From NCBI GenBank assembly GCA_020636095.1, contig JACJYN010000012.1:1-64000 (forward strand): 64,000 nt of DNA, read 5' to 3'. Within the stretch, counting starts at the first letter, position 1. Every line of letters begins with the position of its first letter. The stretch is from Lewinellaceae bacterium (lineage in GTDB: Bacteria; Bacteroidota; Bacteroidia; Chitinophagales; Saprospiraceae). A model generated the notes under the pieces. It ran no database searches. It saw only the letters and a program-made list of their open reading frames with translations, and was not told where the DNA came from. Below, one piece after another: positions 15,920-25,078 of this stretch. Made by a program: the position numbers and the translations under genes.

Positions 15920-17743
15920 ATGTTAGACGTACGCCAAGACCGGTTGGATTATGGAGAATTGCTGATGCCTCCCTCCGGGTTCCAACTCACCCGGGCCATA
16001 GCGACGACCTACTCCATGGACCTGCATACCCTGTTGGCGGTTCCTGTTGCCCTTTTTTATGCAAAAGCTCTGGAAGGCGATTTCGTCTTTGAGGACCGCT
16101 TTGATGTCCTGGACGCCATACAAAAAACGGAAGAAGTCCTACAGGCCTATTGCCAGAAGGGAAAAATACAAGTGCCCAAAAAACACAACCCCTTGTTTGC
16201 CTTTCTGGAAGATGCAATAGTAGAAGTAGAACCCGAAAGCCACCTGGTTTCCTTTCATCCAAAGGTATGGCTGCTCCGTTTTGAAAAAGAGGAGGAGGTG
16301 CGCTACCGGGCCATTGTTTTAAGCCGGAACCTTACTTTTGACCGCAGTTGGGATGTGGCTTTGTATATGGACGGGCAGGTAGGAGCAGCTTTGCAGGATC
16401 GCAATGCACCCTTAGTCCATTTCGTCCAATACCTGAATGCATTGCAGCCCATTGTGGGATGCGATACATTTATCGAAGGCCTGGAGAGGGTGAAGTTCGA
16501 AGGCATCGAAAACTTTGATGGCTTTCGGTTTTTCCCAATTGGCCTTGGGGGGAATTTCGGAGCGTTCCCCAATCCGATTGGGGCCGGCCAGTTCGACCAG
16601 CTATTAATCATTTCCCCCTTCTTGGATGACAGCACTTTGAAAAAGCTGAGGGCCTCGACAATGGGAGAAGCCTGGCTTTTTTCCCGCAGCGAGGAACTCA
16701 AAAAGTTACGGGCGGATAGCCTGCAAGGGTATCGGGCCTATTTCCTGAATAGCTTGATTGTTGAAGGAGAGGATTACGATACCCTGGAGGAAGACCGCGT
16801 CGAATCTCAAAAGCAGCAGCTGCATGCAAAAACCTTTGTCGTCAAAAAAGGAGAGCGGTTCTACTGGTACCTGGGATCGGCCAACGCCAGCCGGCCGGCT
16901 TTCGAGAGAAACGTAGAATTTATGCTTGGGCTGGAAAGCCAATTGCAGGAAGCTTCTCCTAACCATCTAGTGGAGACATTTCTCAACCCGGGCCTCAAGC
17001 ACCCTTTATTTGAAGAATTCCTTCCTGCGGATGAAATTCAACAGGAACAGGAAGCGTCCATTGAACAGTATTTGAGAGAACTGGAACATAGACTAATAAA
17101 AGTGAAGTACAGCGTAGAGGTAAGGCCCAATGAAAATCAGCAGAACTATGACCTGGCCATTGAAGCGGACCTAAGCGGAATAAACTGGGAAGCAACCTTT
17201 AGCGTGAAACTATCGCTTATCCATGCTCAGGACGAATATCAGGATCTGAGTCAGGGTCAATGGAATGAATGCCGGTTTGCCAACATCAAAGAAACAGTGT
17301 TGAGCGAGTTTATGATTCTCAGTATTTTCCACGAAAAACAATTGGCCAGGAGTTTTCTGGTAAAGCTGGACATAGACCTTCCTGAAAGCAGAAAAAGGCG
17401 GATCATAAAGAACCTGATTGATTCTCAATCCAAGTTTTTCAAATATCTGCAGTTCCTTCTTGCGGAAAACCCCTATGAGGCAGAAGCCACCTTTGGAAAT
17501 GAAAATGGCGAGCGGTTTTCTAAACCGGAAAATGGAGATAGTCTTTATTTATTTTATTCCGGCCAACCTATCTTTGAGCAACTCCTGATAGCTGCCAGCC
17601 GCCAACCGGCAAAGCTGCAGTCAATCGATAAGTTGATCAGCCGCATTCTTGAAGAAGGCCGCGAGGAAACAAATGGCCAGGAACCCATTATTCCGGAGGC
17701 ATTCCTTTCCTTTTGGGAGGTCTTTAAAAAGGCAAACCCATGA
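15920..17743 (+). CDS. Phospholipase D-like nuclease family protein
   Basis: 607 residues. Two HxK half-sites typical of PLD enzymes are visible: 'FHPKVWLLRF' (about residue 111) followed by 'SRNLTFDRSWDVALYMDG', and 'LHAKTFVVKKG' (about 301) followed by 'LGSANASRPAFERNVEF'. Two half-sites per chain form one complete active site. In defence systems such proteins are usually nucleases. The last ~200 residues are a C-terminal domain without recognised motif. The stop overlaps the start of the helicase gene by four bases (ATGA), so the two are coupled. The start at 15920 follows the DUF6361 stop by 4 bases. Confidence 0.8.
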   Translation: MLDVRQDRLDYGELLMPPSGFQLTRAIATTYSMDLHTLLAVPVALFYAKALEGDFVFEDRFDVLDAIQKTEEVLQAYCQKGKIQVPKKHNPLFAFLEDAIVEVEPESHLVSFHPKVWLLRFEKEEEVRYRAIVLSRNLTFDRSWDVALYMDGQVGAALQDRNAPLVHFVQYLNALQPIVGCDTFIEGLERVKFEGIENFDGFRFFPIGLGGNFGAFPNPIGAGQFDQLLIISPFLDDSTLKKLRASTMGEAWLFSRSEELKKLRADSLQGYRAYFLNSLIVEGEDYDTLEEDRVESQKQQLHAKTFVVKKGERFYWYLGSANASRPAFERNVEFMLGLESQLQEASPNHLVETFLNPGLKHPLFEEFLPADEIQQEQEASIEQYLRELEHRLIKVKYSVEVRPNENQQNYDLAIEADLSGINWEATFSVKLSLIHAQDEYQDLSQGQWNECRFANIKETVLSEFMILSIFHEKQLARSFLVKLDIDLPESRKRRIIKNLIDSQSKFFKYLQFLLAENPYEAEATFGNENGERFSKPENGDSLYLFYSGQPIFEQLLIAASRQPAKLQSIDKLISRILEEGREETNGQEPIIPEAFLSFWEVFKKANP

Positions 17744-20700
17744 ATGACGAAAAGCAGGAAGCCATAGCAGAAGCATTAGCAGGGCTGAAGGACTTTCAGC
17801 GGGCGACCGTCGATTACGTATTCGGAAAGTTGTTTTGGGAAGGCCGCAGGCGGATGCTCGTGGCTGATGAAGTCGGGCTGGGCAAGACTATTGTAGCCAA
17901 AGGGATAATTGCCAAGGCATACGAGCAACATTTAAAGAACAGGCCTGAGGAGGAATTCCATGTGATTTACATTTGTTCCAATCAGGCATTAGCTCACCAA
18001 AACTTAAAAAAACTCAATCTTTTTCCATCAGAAGATATCAAGTCAATTGAGCGGTTGGTCTTTCTGGCGAAGAAACCAGAAGGTACCATTCATAATTTCA
18101 GAATAAGTTCTTTAACGCCAGGCACTTCATTTTACATAACTAAAAGCTCTGGAAAAAGAGAAGAACGCAAGATCATTTTCAAAATACTCAATCGGTACAA
18201 GTACTTCAGGGATAACAGAAACAATCTAATTTACTTATTATTAGGAACAATTGAGAATATCGACTCTTGGAAACGGGAAATATCAGAATTCCTTGAATCA
18301 GATCATGAAAAAATAAGGCCCACTGTTTTTTCCAGGTTTAAGAAAATACTGCAAAACACGATTATTCAAAACAAAGGAGGCAACCGGCGGATTTTTGTAG
18401 ACTTAGACTTAAATGAGGAAGAGGAAAACTTGTGGTCTATCCTGAAGAGGTATTGTAAAAACAGAACAATTTACCGAAGTAACTACAAGGACAAGGATGG
18501 TAGGTTCTCCGTAATCCGGCATCTGCGGACAGCGCTAACAAAGGTTTGTTTGGAGTATTTAGATGCTGACCTTTTCATCCTTGATGAATTTCAACGATTT
18601 AAGCCCTTAATTAATCGTGAAGACAAATCAGAAGCGGCAACACTTGCAAAAGATATATTCAATATTGAGCATGCAAAGGTCTTAATGCTTTCTGCCACTC
18701 CATATAAACCTTATACTACTCGTTTTGACCAGGAGCAGGGGGAAGACCACTACGCTGAATTCCGGACAGTGCTTCAATTTTTATCGCAGGAAAAAAAGCA
18801 GGAATTTTGGCTTCAATACGAAAAGGACAGAAGGGCTTTTTTTCAATTGATGCGCCGCCCCGAATTGCTGCACGGTCGATTGGAAGATGTAAAAAGTCAA
18901 AAAAAGAGCTTGGAGGAAACCTACCGCCAAGTAATGGTAAGAACGGAGCGGCTCCTCGTTTCCGAGGATCACAATGCAATGATTCATACCCTTGAAAAGG
19001 AGCCATTCCTTTTGGAAGCCGAGGACATCCTAGACTTTATTAGGATTGACAGTATTGTCCTGAAACTCAATGAGTATTTAGGACATAAAGTCGCTACTCC
19101 GCTTGAATTTGCAAAATCGGCTCCTTTCGCTTTGTCCTTTCTGGATCATTATAAAATTAAAGAGAGGCTAAAGGAATACAAGGACATACCAGAGTTGAAG
19201 CAACTACTTTATCAATATCCGGAAGCCTGGATCGATCACACAGCCGTTAATGAGTATAAGCAGCTGCTGATGCCCAATGGCAAGTTGAGGCAATTAGTAA
19301 GTGAATCCCTTCAACCTTGTGGATATCGCCTACTATGGGTTCCGCCAAGTTTACCCTATTACTCGTTTGGCGGCGCTTTCCAGGGCGCAGAAAGATTTAG
19401 TAAAGTGTTGGTTTTCTCTTCCTGGGTAATGGCGCCCCGGATGATTGCTAGTATATTGTCTTACGAAGCCGAGAGGCTCACCATCGGAAACCCTAAAACA
19501 ATATCAGATCAGGAGAAGGGAAGTAAGAGAAGGTATTTTCCCCCTGCCGAGCATTTGGGTAGTTACCGGCGTCATCCGAGGCCTCAGTTGCTTTTTAAGG
19601 TTCAGAGCGAAGCTCCACGAAATATGACGAATTTTTGTTTGCTGTATCCCAGCCCTTCCCTTGGCAGGATGTATAACCCCAGGAAGAATATCGGGATGGG
19701 GGAATCAATCGAAGAAATCAAAGCCAGGATCAAGGGCCAGATTGACCAGATGATCCAGGAAACCAGGTTAGAAGAGCAGTACAGAACAGAAGGGGGAGAG
19801 CAGAATAAGTGGTACTGGGCATTACCTTTACTCCTGGATAGGTTGGATGTGTCCGATAGAAAATTTGTTGAAGCTTGGTTTAATTCAGGAGATATTTTCA
19901 GCAGCTATAACACAGACTCGGAATCCAGCCAGCAGGAAGAACGAGAAGAGAAAGGAGGAAAAAGAAAACATTTTGAGGAGTTGAAAAAAGGGTTCTTTGA
20001 TCCTTTGTCTATTGGCCTTGGCCCCATTCCCGAGGATATCGGAGAGGTTATCGCAGAGATGGTTTTAGGCTCTCCGGCAGTATCGGCGTTACGAAGCCTT
20101 GAGATGCTTTTTAACAATTCGCTAGAAAACATGCAGGGCGCTGCTATCATTGCCAATGGCTTTCTTTCATTGTTCAACAAGCCGGAGAGTATTTCCACTT
20201 TGAGATTGGAAAAGACTAATGCTTCATACTGGCAAATGGTGTTGAAATATGGAATTGATGGAAATCTTCAAGCGATGCTGGACGAATACTTATACTTGCT
20301 GTACGAGTGTGAGAATTACCGGGAAACAGCCACAGGCCTTGCTTCTCATGTAGCGGATGTCATGACTATCCGGACTTCCAATATTCGAGTGGATAGCCTT
20401 GATTCCTTCATCAATGAAGAGAACCGAAGCATGCGCTGTCATTTTGCTCTTGATTATGGGAACCAGAAAATTGAAACTACAGCTGGTAAGGATCGTATGA
20501 TAAATCTTAGAGAAACTTTCAATTCCCCTTTCCGCCCTTTTGTCCTGGCCTCAACTTCTATTGGGCAAGAAGGGTTGGATTTCCACTATTATTGTCGGAA
20601 AGTTATGCATTGGAACCTGCCGTCCAACGCCATCGACATCGAACAAAGAGAAGGACGGGTTAGCCGCTTCAAGGGCTTAGTGATCAGGCAAAATTTGGCC

Positions 20701-21072
20701 CAGAAATACTGCGACGCCCTGGAAGAAAATGAAGAAGTAAATATTTGGAAGGCCCTTTTTGAAATAGCCCAGAAAAATGAAAATGGAAATGGGAAATGTG
20801 AACTTGTTCCTTTTTGGCATATAGAAGGAGCAGAAGGTATTAAAGTAGAAAGAATAATCCCTCTTCACCCATTTAGCAGAGACATACAAAAACTGAAAAA
20901 TTTATTGGAAGTGCTGACTTTGTACCGGTTGACCTTCGGCCAGCCAAGGCAGGAGGAGTTGGTGGAAACTTTCCAAAATGCTAATTTGAGCGAAGAAGAA
21001 CTTCAAAAAATAAGGGAAGAATTGATGATAAACTTAAGTCCAGTAGTTTTCAACCAGCATACCCATGCGTAA
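17740..21072 (+). CDS. SNF2-like superfamily 2 helicase of a DUF6361/PLD module
   Basis: 1110 residues. Motif I 'VADEVGLGKTIVAKG' (about 42-56), motif II 'LFILDEFQRF' (DEFQ, about 279-288), motif III 'LMLSATPYKPYTTRF' (about 315-329). The C-terminal RecA domain has 'LASTSIGQEGLDFHYYC' (about 937-953) and 'DIEQREGRVSRFKG' (about 966-979, motif VI). The order matches SNF2-type double-stranded DNA translocases with a large insertion between the two RecA halves. Coupled to the PLD-like gene, it probably moves along DNA and presents it to that nuclease. The stop overlaps a short hsdR-like start on the same strand. Confidence 0.85.
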   Translation: MNDEKQEAIAEALAGLKDFQRATVDYVFGKLFWEGRRRMLVADEVGLGKTIVAKGIIAKAYEQHLKNRPEEEFHVIYICSNQALAHQNLKKLNLFPSEDIKSIERLVFLAKKPEGTIHNFRISSLTPGTSFYITKSSGKREERKIIFKILNRYKYFRDNRNNLIYLLLGTIENIDSWKREISEFLESDHEKIRPTVFSRFKKILQNTIIQNKGGNRRIFVDLDLNEEEENLWSILKRYCKNRTIYRSNYKDKDGRFSVIRHLRTALTKVCLEYLDADLFILDEFQRFKPLINREDKSEAATLAKDIFNIEHAKVLMLSATPYKPYTTRFDQEQGEDHYAEFRTVLQFLSQEKKQEFWLQYEKDRRAFFQLMRRPELLHGRLEDVKSQKKSLEETYRQVMVRTERLLVSEDHNAMIHTLEKEPFLLEAEDILDFIRIDSIVLKLNEYLGHKVATPLEFAKSAPFALSFLDHYKIKERLKEYKDIPELKQLLYQYPEAWIDHTAVNEYKQLLMPNGKLRQLVSESLQPCGYRLLWVPPSLPYYSFGGAFQGAERFSKVLVFSSWVMAPRMIASILSYEAERLTIGNPKTISDQEKGSKRRYFPPAEHLGSYRRHPRPQLLFKVQSEAPRNMTNFCLLYPSPSLGRMYNPRKNIGMGESIEEIKARIKGQIDQMIQETRLEEQYRTEGGEQNKWYWALPLLLDRLDVSDRKFVEAWFNSGDIFSSYNTDSESSQQEEREEKGGKRKHFEELKKGFFDPLSIGLGPIPEDIGEVIAEMVLGSPAVSALRSLEMLFNNSLENMQGAAIIANGFLSLFNKPESISTLRLEKTNASYWQMVLKYGIDGNLQAMLDEYLYLLYECENYRETATGLASHVADVMTIRTSNIRVDSLDSFINEENRSMRCHFALDYGNQKIETTAGKDRMINLRETFNSPFRPFVLASTSIGQEGLDFHYYCRKVMHWNLPSNAIDIEQREGRVSRFKGLVIRQNLAQKYCDALEENEEVNIWKALFEIAQKNENGNGKCELVPFWHIEGAEGIKVERIIPLHPFSRDIQKLKNLLEVLTLYRLTFGQPRQEELVETFQNANLSEEELQKIREELMINLSPVVFNQHTHA

Positions 21073-21130
21073 CTTCATATCCGAAGAACAAATACAAACC
21101 GCCATCATTGACCTAAACCGAAACCTTTGA
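21065..21130 (+). pseudogene. Very short relic of a downstream gene start (possibly hsdR)
   Basis: ATG at 21065, overlapping the helicase stop, begins a 21-codon frame 'MRNFISEEQIQTAIIDLNRN' and Leu, then stop. It reads like the opening of a type I restriction R subunit or related nuclease but ends in the stem-loop that follows. The original gene seems to have been deleted just after its start. Confidence 0.4.
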
Positions 21131-21155
21131 GGTTTCCAAAACCTCAAAGGTTTTT
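21121..21155 (+). terminator. Stem-loop with T-run after the helicase operon
   Basis: AAACCTTTGAGGTTT (21121-21135) pairs with AAACCTCAAAGGTTT (about 21139-21153), and five T's end the right arm. It is an intrinsic-terminator shape, though repeats of this kind are also dispersed elements in related genomes. From here to 21302 only short relic-like coding tails are seen (for example 'KWALLQAIQ' and stop near 21277). Confidence 0.6.
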
Positions 21156-21302
21156 AATGATAAGGTTTTTGATTTTGGCATTTTGAATGGGGAGTAAATT
21201 ACCAACGGCCGGAAAATATACGACGGGCAAATCTACAGCACCAGGCATAAATGGGCCCTTCTCCAGGCTATCCAGTGAAAGCATCAAAGCATGACAGGCA
21301 CC

Positions 21303-22559
21303 TCAGAAAACATTACCTCCCCAGATAAAATCATGGAACCCAGACCCGCCCGGATAGCGCCCCACCAAATGGAAAGAACTCAATCCGATTGATTCCGCAT
21401 TGTATTTCAGTGTGTTCAGATGATGTGGCGCCGGGGTTTCTTTCACCTCGTAAGCCACCGTTTCGTCGAGCACAAAATCGATCTCCCAGCTCTTCGATTT
21501 TTCAAAATAATTGAGCTTTCCCAGCCGGGCCAGTTGGTTGGCTATAGCGTTTTCAAAAACCTGGCCGCCGGACAAGCCCTTTCCGAGTTTATTCAACACG
21601 CCCGTATCAGAGAAATAGGCCTTTGGCTGGCTGGTCAGTTCCTTATCGATACCCTTGGCCAATGGTTTTATCAGCCTGATGAAATAAGTATGTTCCAGCA
21701 ACAACAAATAGTCCTTCACCTTATGCCGGTTGAGGCCGATGATGCTGGCAATCTTGCTGAAATCTATTTTGCTGCCTGCCCTGCCCGCCATAAGCAGCAT
21801 CAGTTTGTAAAGGGAGTCTGTCATTTCAAAATCAGATAATAATTTGATATCCAATTCAATGTGAGAGTTGATGATGTCGGACAGGAAATCTTCTCTGTCA
21901 CTAGTGCTATCCGCAAGCACAACTTCCGGGAACCCTCCATACCGAATAAATTCTTCGTACAGGCCACTATACAAGCCATAAAAAGTGCGAAGGAAATCCC
22001 TGTTCTTTTCCAATTCAATATGAGGGGTGTAGGCTTCCCGGAAAACGAGGAATTCCTGGAAGTCGAGCGGCCACATTTCAAAAATCTTTTTCCGCCCGGC
22101 GAGGCTTTCCGAAAAGTGGTTTTTGAGGTAAAACGAGCTTGAGCCCGTCACGATGAACTTCACGCCGTAAGTATCGTAAAGGCTTTTGATGACACTTGGG
22201 ATATTTTTCACCAGTTGAATCTCATCGAGGGCAATGACAGCCGGGGCTGAAAAGTCAATGCCCAGTTGCGCCAGCCCCCGTTCGATGTCGGCATAAGAAG
22301 GCTGATTGAAAAGGTGGCGGTATTCAATCCTTTCAAGGTCGAGGTAAAGTTTGTTGCGATGTTCAACCTGGCCGAGCAAATATTTAACGGCGGTGGTCTT
22401 GCCAACCCGCCGCATCCCCGTGATGGCCGTCACCTGCTTTTTGGGAAGATGTGCTTCTAGTGCCTCAAATGTTTTTCTTTTGTACACTTGGTCGGAATTT
22501 TTGTACAAAAATACTACAAAAAATCCGTTTGATAGTAATTTATTGTGACGATTGAGCAT
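21303..22559 (-). CDS. ATP-binding protein with AAA_14 and DUF4143 domains
   Basis: 418 residues. Walker A in 'ITGMRRVGKTTAVKYLL' (about 45-61), Walker B-like 'VIALDEIQLVKN' (about 107-118), and 'KFIVTGSSSFYLKN' (about 134-147), the sensor region of AAA_14. The C-terminal part (about 200-418) is DUF4143, with 'DFVLDETVAYEVKE' near 375, which resembles the D…ExK layout of restriction-like nuclease folds seen in this family. Such proteins are scattered in bacterial genomes, often in mobile regions; a precise role is not established. Start at 22559 is the longest; a later start is possible since the core begins near residue 20. Confidence 0.78.
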   Translation of the reverse strand: MLNRHNKLLSNGFFVVFLYKNSDQVYKRKTFEALEAHLPKKQVTAITGMRRVGKTTAVKYLLGQVEHRNKLYLDLERIEYRHLFNQPSYADIERGLAQLGIDFSAPAVIALDEIQLVKNIPSVIKSLYDTYGVKFIVTGSSSFYLKNHFSESLAGRKKIFEMWPLDFQEFLVFREAYTPHIELEKNRDFLRTFYGLYSGLYEEFIRYGGFPEVVLADSTSDREDFLSDIINSHIELDIKLLSDFEMTDSLYKLMLLMAGRAGSKIDFSKIASIIGLNRHKVKDYLLLLEHTYFIRLIKPLAKGIDKELTSQPKAYFSDTGVLNKLGKGLSGGQVFENAIANQLARLGKLNYFEKSKSWEIDFVLDETVAYEVKETPAPHHLNTLKYNAESIGLSSFHLVGRYPGGSGFHDFIWGGNVF

Positions 22560-22565
22560 ATAGGT

Positions 22566-22709
22566 TCACTTTCCCTGCTGCCACCCTGCATAGATTTCCG
22601 TCCACTTTTGAAAAGCTGCTGGCCCGCCTTCCATGATTGTGTAGATGTTCTGCTGATTGTCTTTAGAGTCAATCCCACCAAGGTCATTGTCGCTCACCGG
22701 TTGTTGTCA
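22566..22709 (-). pseudogene. 3' relic of an unidentified gene
   Basis: A 47-codon stop-bounded minus-strand frame reads 'DNDLGGIDSKDNQQNIYTIM' and ends 'AFQKWTEIYAGWQQGK' and stop, which looks like genuine protein. There is no start codon and an in-frame stop lies upstream. The remaining bases up to 22915 show nothing recognisable. Confidence 0.35.
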
Positions 22710-22915
22710 TCCAGTTCTTGCTCGAAGGGAGTCCGAAATAGCGATAAGTTCCGTTCACTGGCAGGCGTATACTTGATCCCCGAAGTGCAAGAATTTTGAT
22801 TCAAGTTACGGTTTTTCCTTGCATTTAGCGGCTATAAGCACAATGCTTACCCATGTGCAACGACTTGTTTATCAATACTTTGCCGAGTTTGGTGTCTTTT
22901 TTGAGGACGCCCTAG

Positions 22916-23935
22916 TTAAAGGTCCAAATAAAACCCGATATTGAACTCTATCCCATCCAGAACCGAAACCGCTATAATTTGATTGCCCTCTTTCTGTTTA
23001 AATCTTTCGTAATTGTAGGTTAACGTTGTGTTGAATCTAACCTTGGCATTTGAACTGTGTTGATAACCAATGCCAACATTGAAAAAAAGATCACTGGCAT
23101 TATAGAGAGACAAGTTATTCTTCAATGAATTGGATAGCCCTACATCACCGATTGCATAGACGGTACTTTTTTTTAGGACTCGGGTGCCCATATTATCAAA
23201 AGGGAATTCAAATGAGCTATCATTTAAAATTGCCCGAAACGCAACATAAGTAGGTAACGTAGAGAGTTCAATAGACCGATTATCATTAAAGCCAACCCCC
23301 AAGCCAATAAATAATTTATTTTCAATTTCAAACGGAAGCCCTCCAATTAAATGAAAGTTGAATCCCGAGTTTCTTTTCCAGCCCGCTTCCAGGAAATATA
23401 CCATATTTTCCAGGGTACTTCTTTTGTCACGATCATAATTTTGCAGTATTTTCAATAACTTGTTAGCCCTTGACTCTTGCCAAAGTGCTTCTTTTCCTCT
23501 ATCCTCAAGTTCTTCCTTTAAAGAGGTAATGAAGTCTTCATTCAGCGAAACCTGTTCCTCTAAAAGTAATTTAGTACTATCGAGTGCGAGTAATTCTTTT
23601 TTAATCAAGTCATTTTGTTCTGACAAGAACCTGAGATCATTGGAAAGCCTTAATATTTCAGCTTCCTTTTTGTTTAATTCAGCTCTTGCTTCGACAAGCC
23701 TTTCGAAGTTCCTTTCCAGAACCTTATCTTTTTTATCAGCATCGTCCATATATTTGTTGATCCTATCGTGCAGTTTTTTACTTTTCCTTCTTTCAGCATC
23801 CAGGTCATTTTTCAGTTGTTGGATTCGGGTATTCACAAGGCTTATGAATTCGCCATTTTCCAAATCCTGCCCAAAAGAGAAGCAGGAAATCATCAAAAAA
23901 ACTGCAAATGCTGGAATGCGTTTTGGTAGGTTCAT
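22916..23935 (-). CDS. Outer-membrane beta-barrel-like protein with N-terminal coiled coil
   Basis: 339 residues from the second possible start (MNLPKR). A signal peptide covers about residues 1-22 ('FAVFLMISCFSFG' then Gln-Asp). Residues ~28-165 are strongly heptad-like and charged, with long helices such as 'LNKKEAEILRLSNDLRFLSEQ', hence a coiled coil. From about 180 the sequence alternates polar and aromatic residues in strands ('SGFNFHLIGGLPF', 'LFIGLGVGFN', 'FNVGIGYQHSS') and ends 'FNIGFYLDL', a typical outer-membrane C-terminus with final hydrophobic residue. It is probably exported and placed in the outer membrane. Not an obvious defence gene. It lies 62 bases downstream of a lipoprotein gene. 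Confidence 0.65.
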   Translation of the reverse strand: MNLPKRIPAFAVFLMISCFSFGQDLENGEFISLVNTRIQQLKNDLDAERRKSKKLHDRINKYMDDADKKDKVLERNFERLVEARAELNKKEAEILRLSNDLRFLSEQNDLIKKELLALDSTKLLLEEQVSLNEDFITSLKEELEDRGKEALWQESRANKLLKILQNYDRDKRSTLENMVYFLEAGWKRNSGFNFHLIGGLPFEIENKLFIGLGVGFNDNRSIELSTLPTYVAFRAILNDSSFEFPFDNMGTRVLKKSTVYAIGDVGLSNSLKNNLSLYNASDLFFNVGIGYQHSSNAKVRFNTTLTYNYERFKQKEGNQIIAVSVLDGIEFNIGFYLDL

Positions 23936-23997
23936 ACTGCACAAATAGTTTTATACAAGACTGATGATTATTTTAAAATAGCGATTCTAATAGCTGC

Positions 23998-24714
23998 TCA
24001 TTTCGCCTTTGGTTTATTCGTGTATTGGCTTGCTTTGATGATACTGTCCTCTATCTTTGCCTTATCAGTCATAATGAAGGAACAGTTGTATTTTGAAATT
24101 GACTGGAGCTTTTCTTTCCAATACATAATGTTTATTAGAAGGTCCGTGTCTCTGGTTACTTTTTGCCTTTCCGCCAGTATTGTCGCTAACTTATCGACTT
24201 GATTCCTTATTCCCTTACATTCTTCAGAGGCAGTATCATCATCAGTAACATTTACAGAATCCGTTGGCTGATACTTTCGGGTAGTTTCGTAGAAAGTTTT
24301 CAGCCGGACTACCAAGTCTTTTTCTATTTCAAGAATTTGTTCTCGCCTCAGTGATTTGCTATTTACAATTTGGAGTTTAGTACATATATCGTTTACCAAG
24401 GCATTATAGTTTTGGACATAGTCGTCATCATACCTGATTTCAGCCACCGTATACTCCTTTGCTAATTTATCTATGGCCGGAGATATTTTGGCATTTACTT
24501 CTGCGTCTCCTATTTTCTTCAAATAGGCCTTTATCTTTGCATTAATGTCGGCATCAATTTTGACTTGATCCTCATTGGCGATGTTGGATTTTTTGTAGTC
24601 CCATTCAATTTCTTCCAGCGGACAATCCAATCCTTTATTGCAAGAAAATACAAGGATAGCCAATCCGAACAATAAGCAAAGTGTTTCTACTCCAGGCATG
24701 AGTCTTCTGGTCAT
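23998..24714 (-). CDS. Predicted lipoprotein of unknown function
   Basis: 238 residues with a lipobox 'AILVFSC' placing the lipidated Cys at about residue 25 after a hydrophobic signal segment. The mature protein is charged and largely helical; no domain is recognised. It is followed by the coiled-coil beta-barrel protein gene (62 bases), and both are exported, so they may form one envelope-related unit. The start at 24714 (MTRRLMPG) gives a normal signal peptide; Met6 is an alternative. Confidence 0.6.
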   Translation of the reverse strand: MTRRLMPGVETLCLLFGLAILVFSCNKGLDCPLEEIEWDYKKSNIANEDQVKIDADINAKIKAYLKKIGDAEVNAKISPAIDKLAKEYTVAEIRYDDDYVQNYNALVNDICTKLQIVNSKSLRREQILEIEKDLVVRLKTFYETTRKYQPTDSVNVTDDDTASEECKGIRNQVDKLATILAERQKVTRDTDLLINIMYWKEKLQSISKYNCSFIMTDKAKIEDSIIKASQYTNKPKAK

Positions 24715-24831
24715 AAGGTGTCCGACATAGGTTGTTTAATTTTATGAATACATTATTATGAATAGATAAGTTCTCAATATGCAAAAAAAATCAAGACATC
24801 TTTGAAGGCCTCATCTGCTTTACTTGAATAA

Positions 24832-25050
24832 AGCCATTTCCCTTTCCCTAAAGCCTCTGATAATATTCTCTTCTATAAGCTGGCTACAGCATACCTTGAC
24901 AAAAGAAGTAAGGGTAGTTATGATGCTTTAAAATCCGATTTGATTTATGATCATGAAATATGGAACGACCATAATGCAGAGCAGCATCAGAAAAAAATGA
25001 TTGATTTAATGCAATCTTATTTTGATCAAACAATGTCGTATTTAATGTAG
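24832..25050 (+). pseudogene. 3' relic of an unidentified gene
   Basis: A 72-codon frame bounded upstream by TAA and ending at TAG reads like a real protein end: 'LFYKLATAYLDKRSKGSYDA' then 'YDHEIWNDHNAEQHQKKMID' and 'MQSYFDQTMSYLM'. No start codon precedes it. It is convergent with brxL, 28 bases away. Nothing else is seen in 24715-25078. Confidence 0.45.
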
Positions 25051-25078
25051 GCCACTTTGGGGGAATGACACAAAAAGC

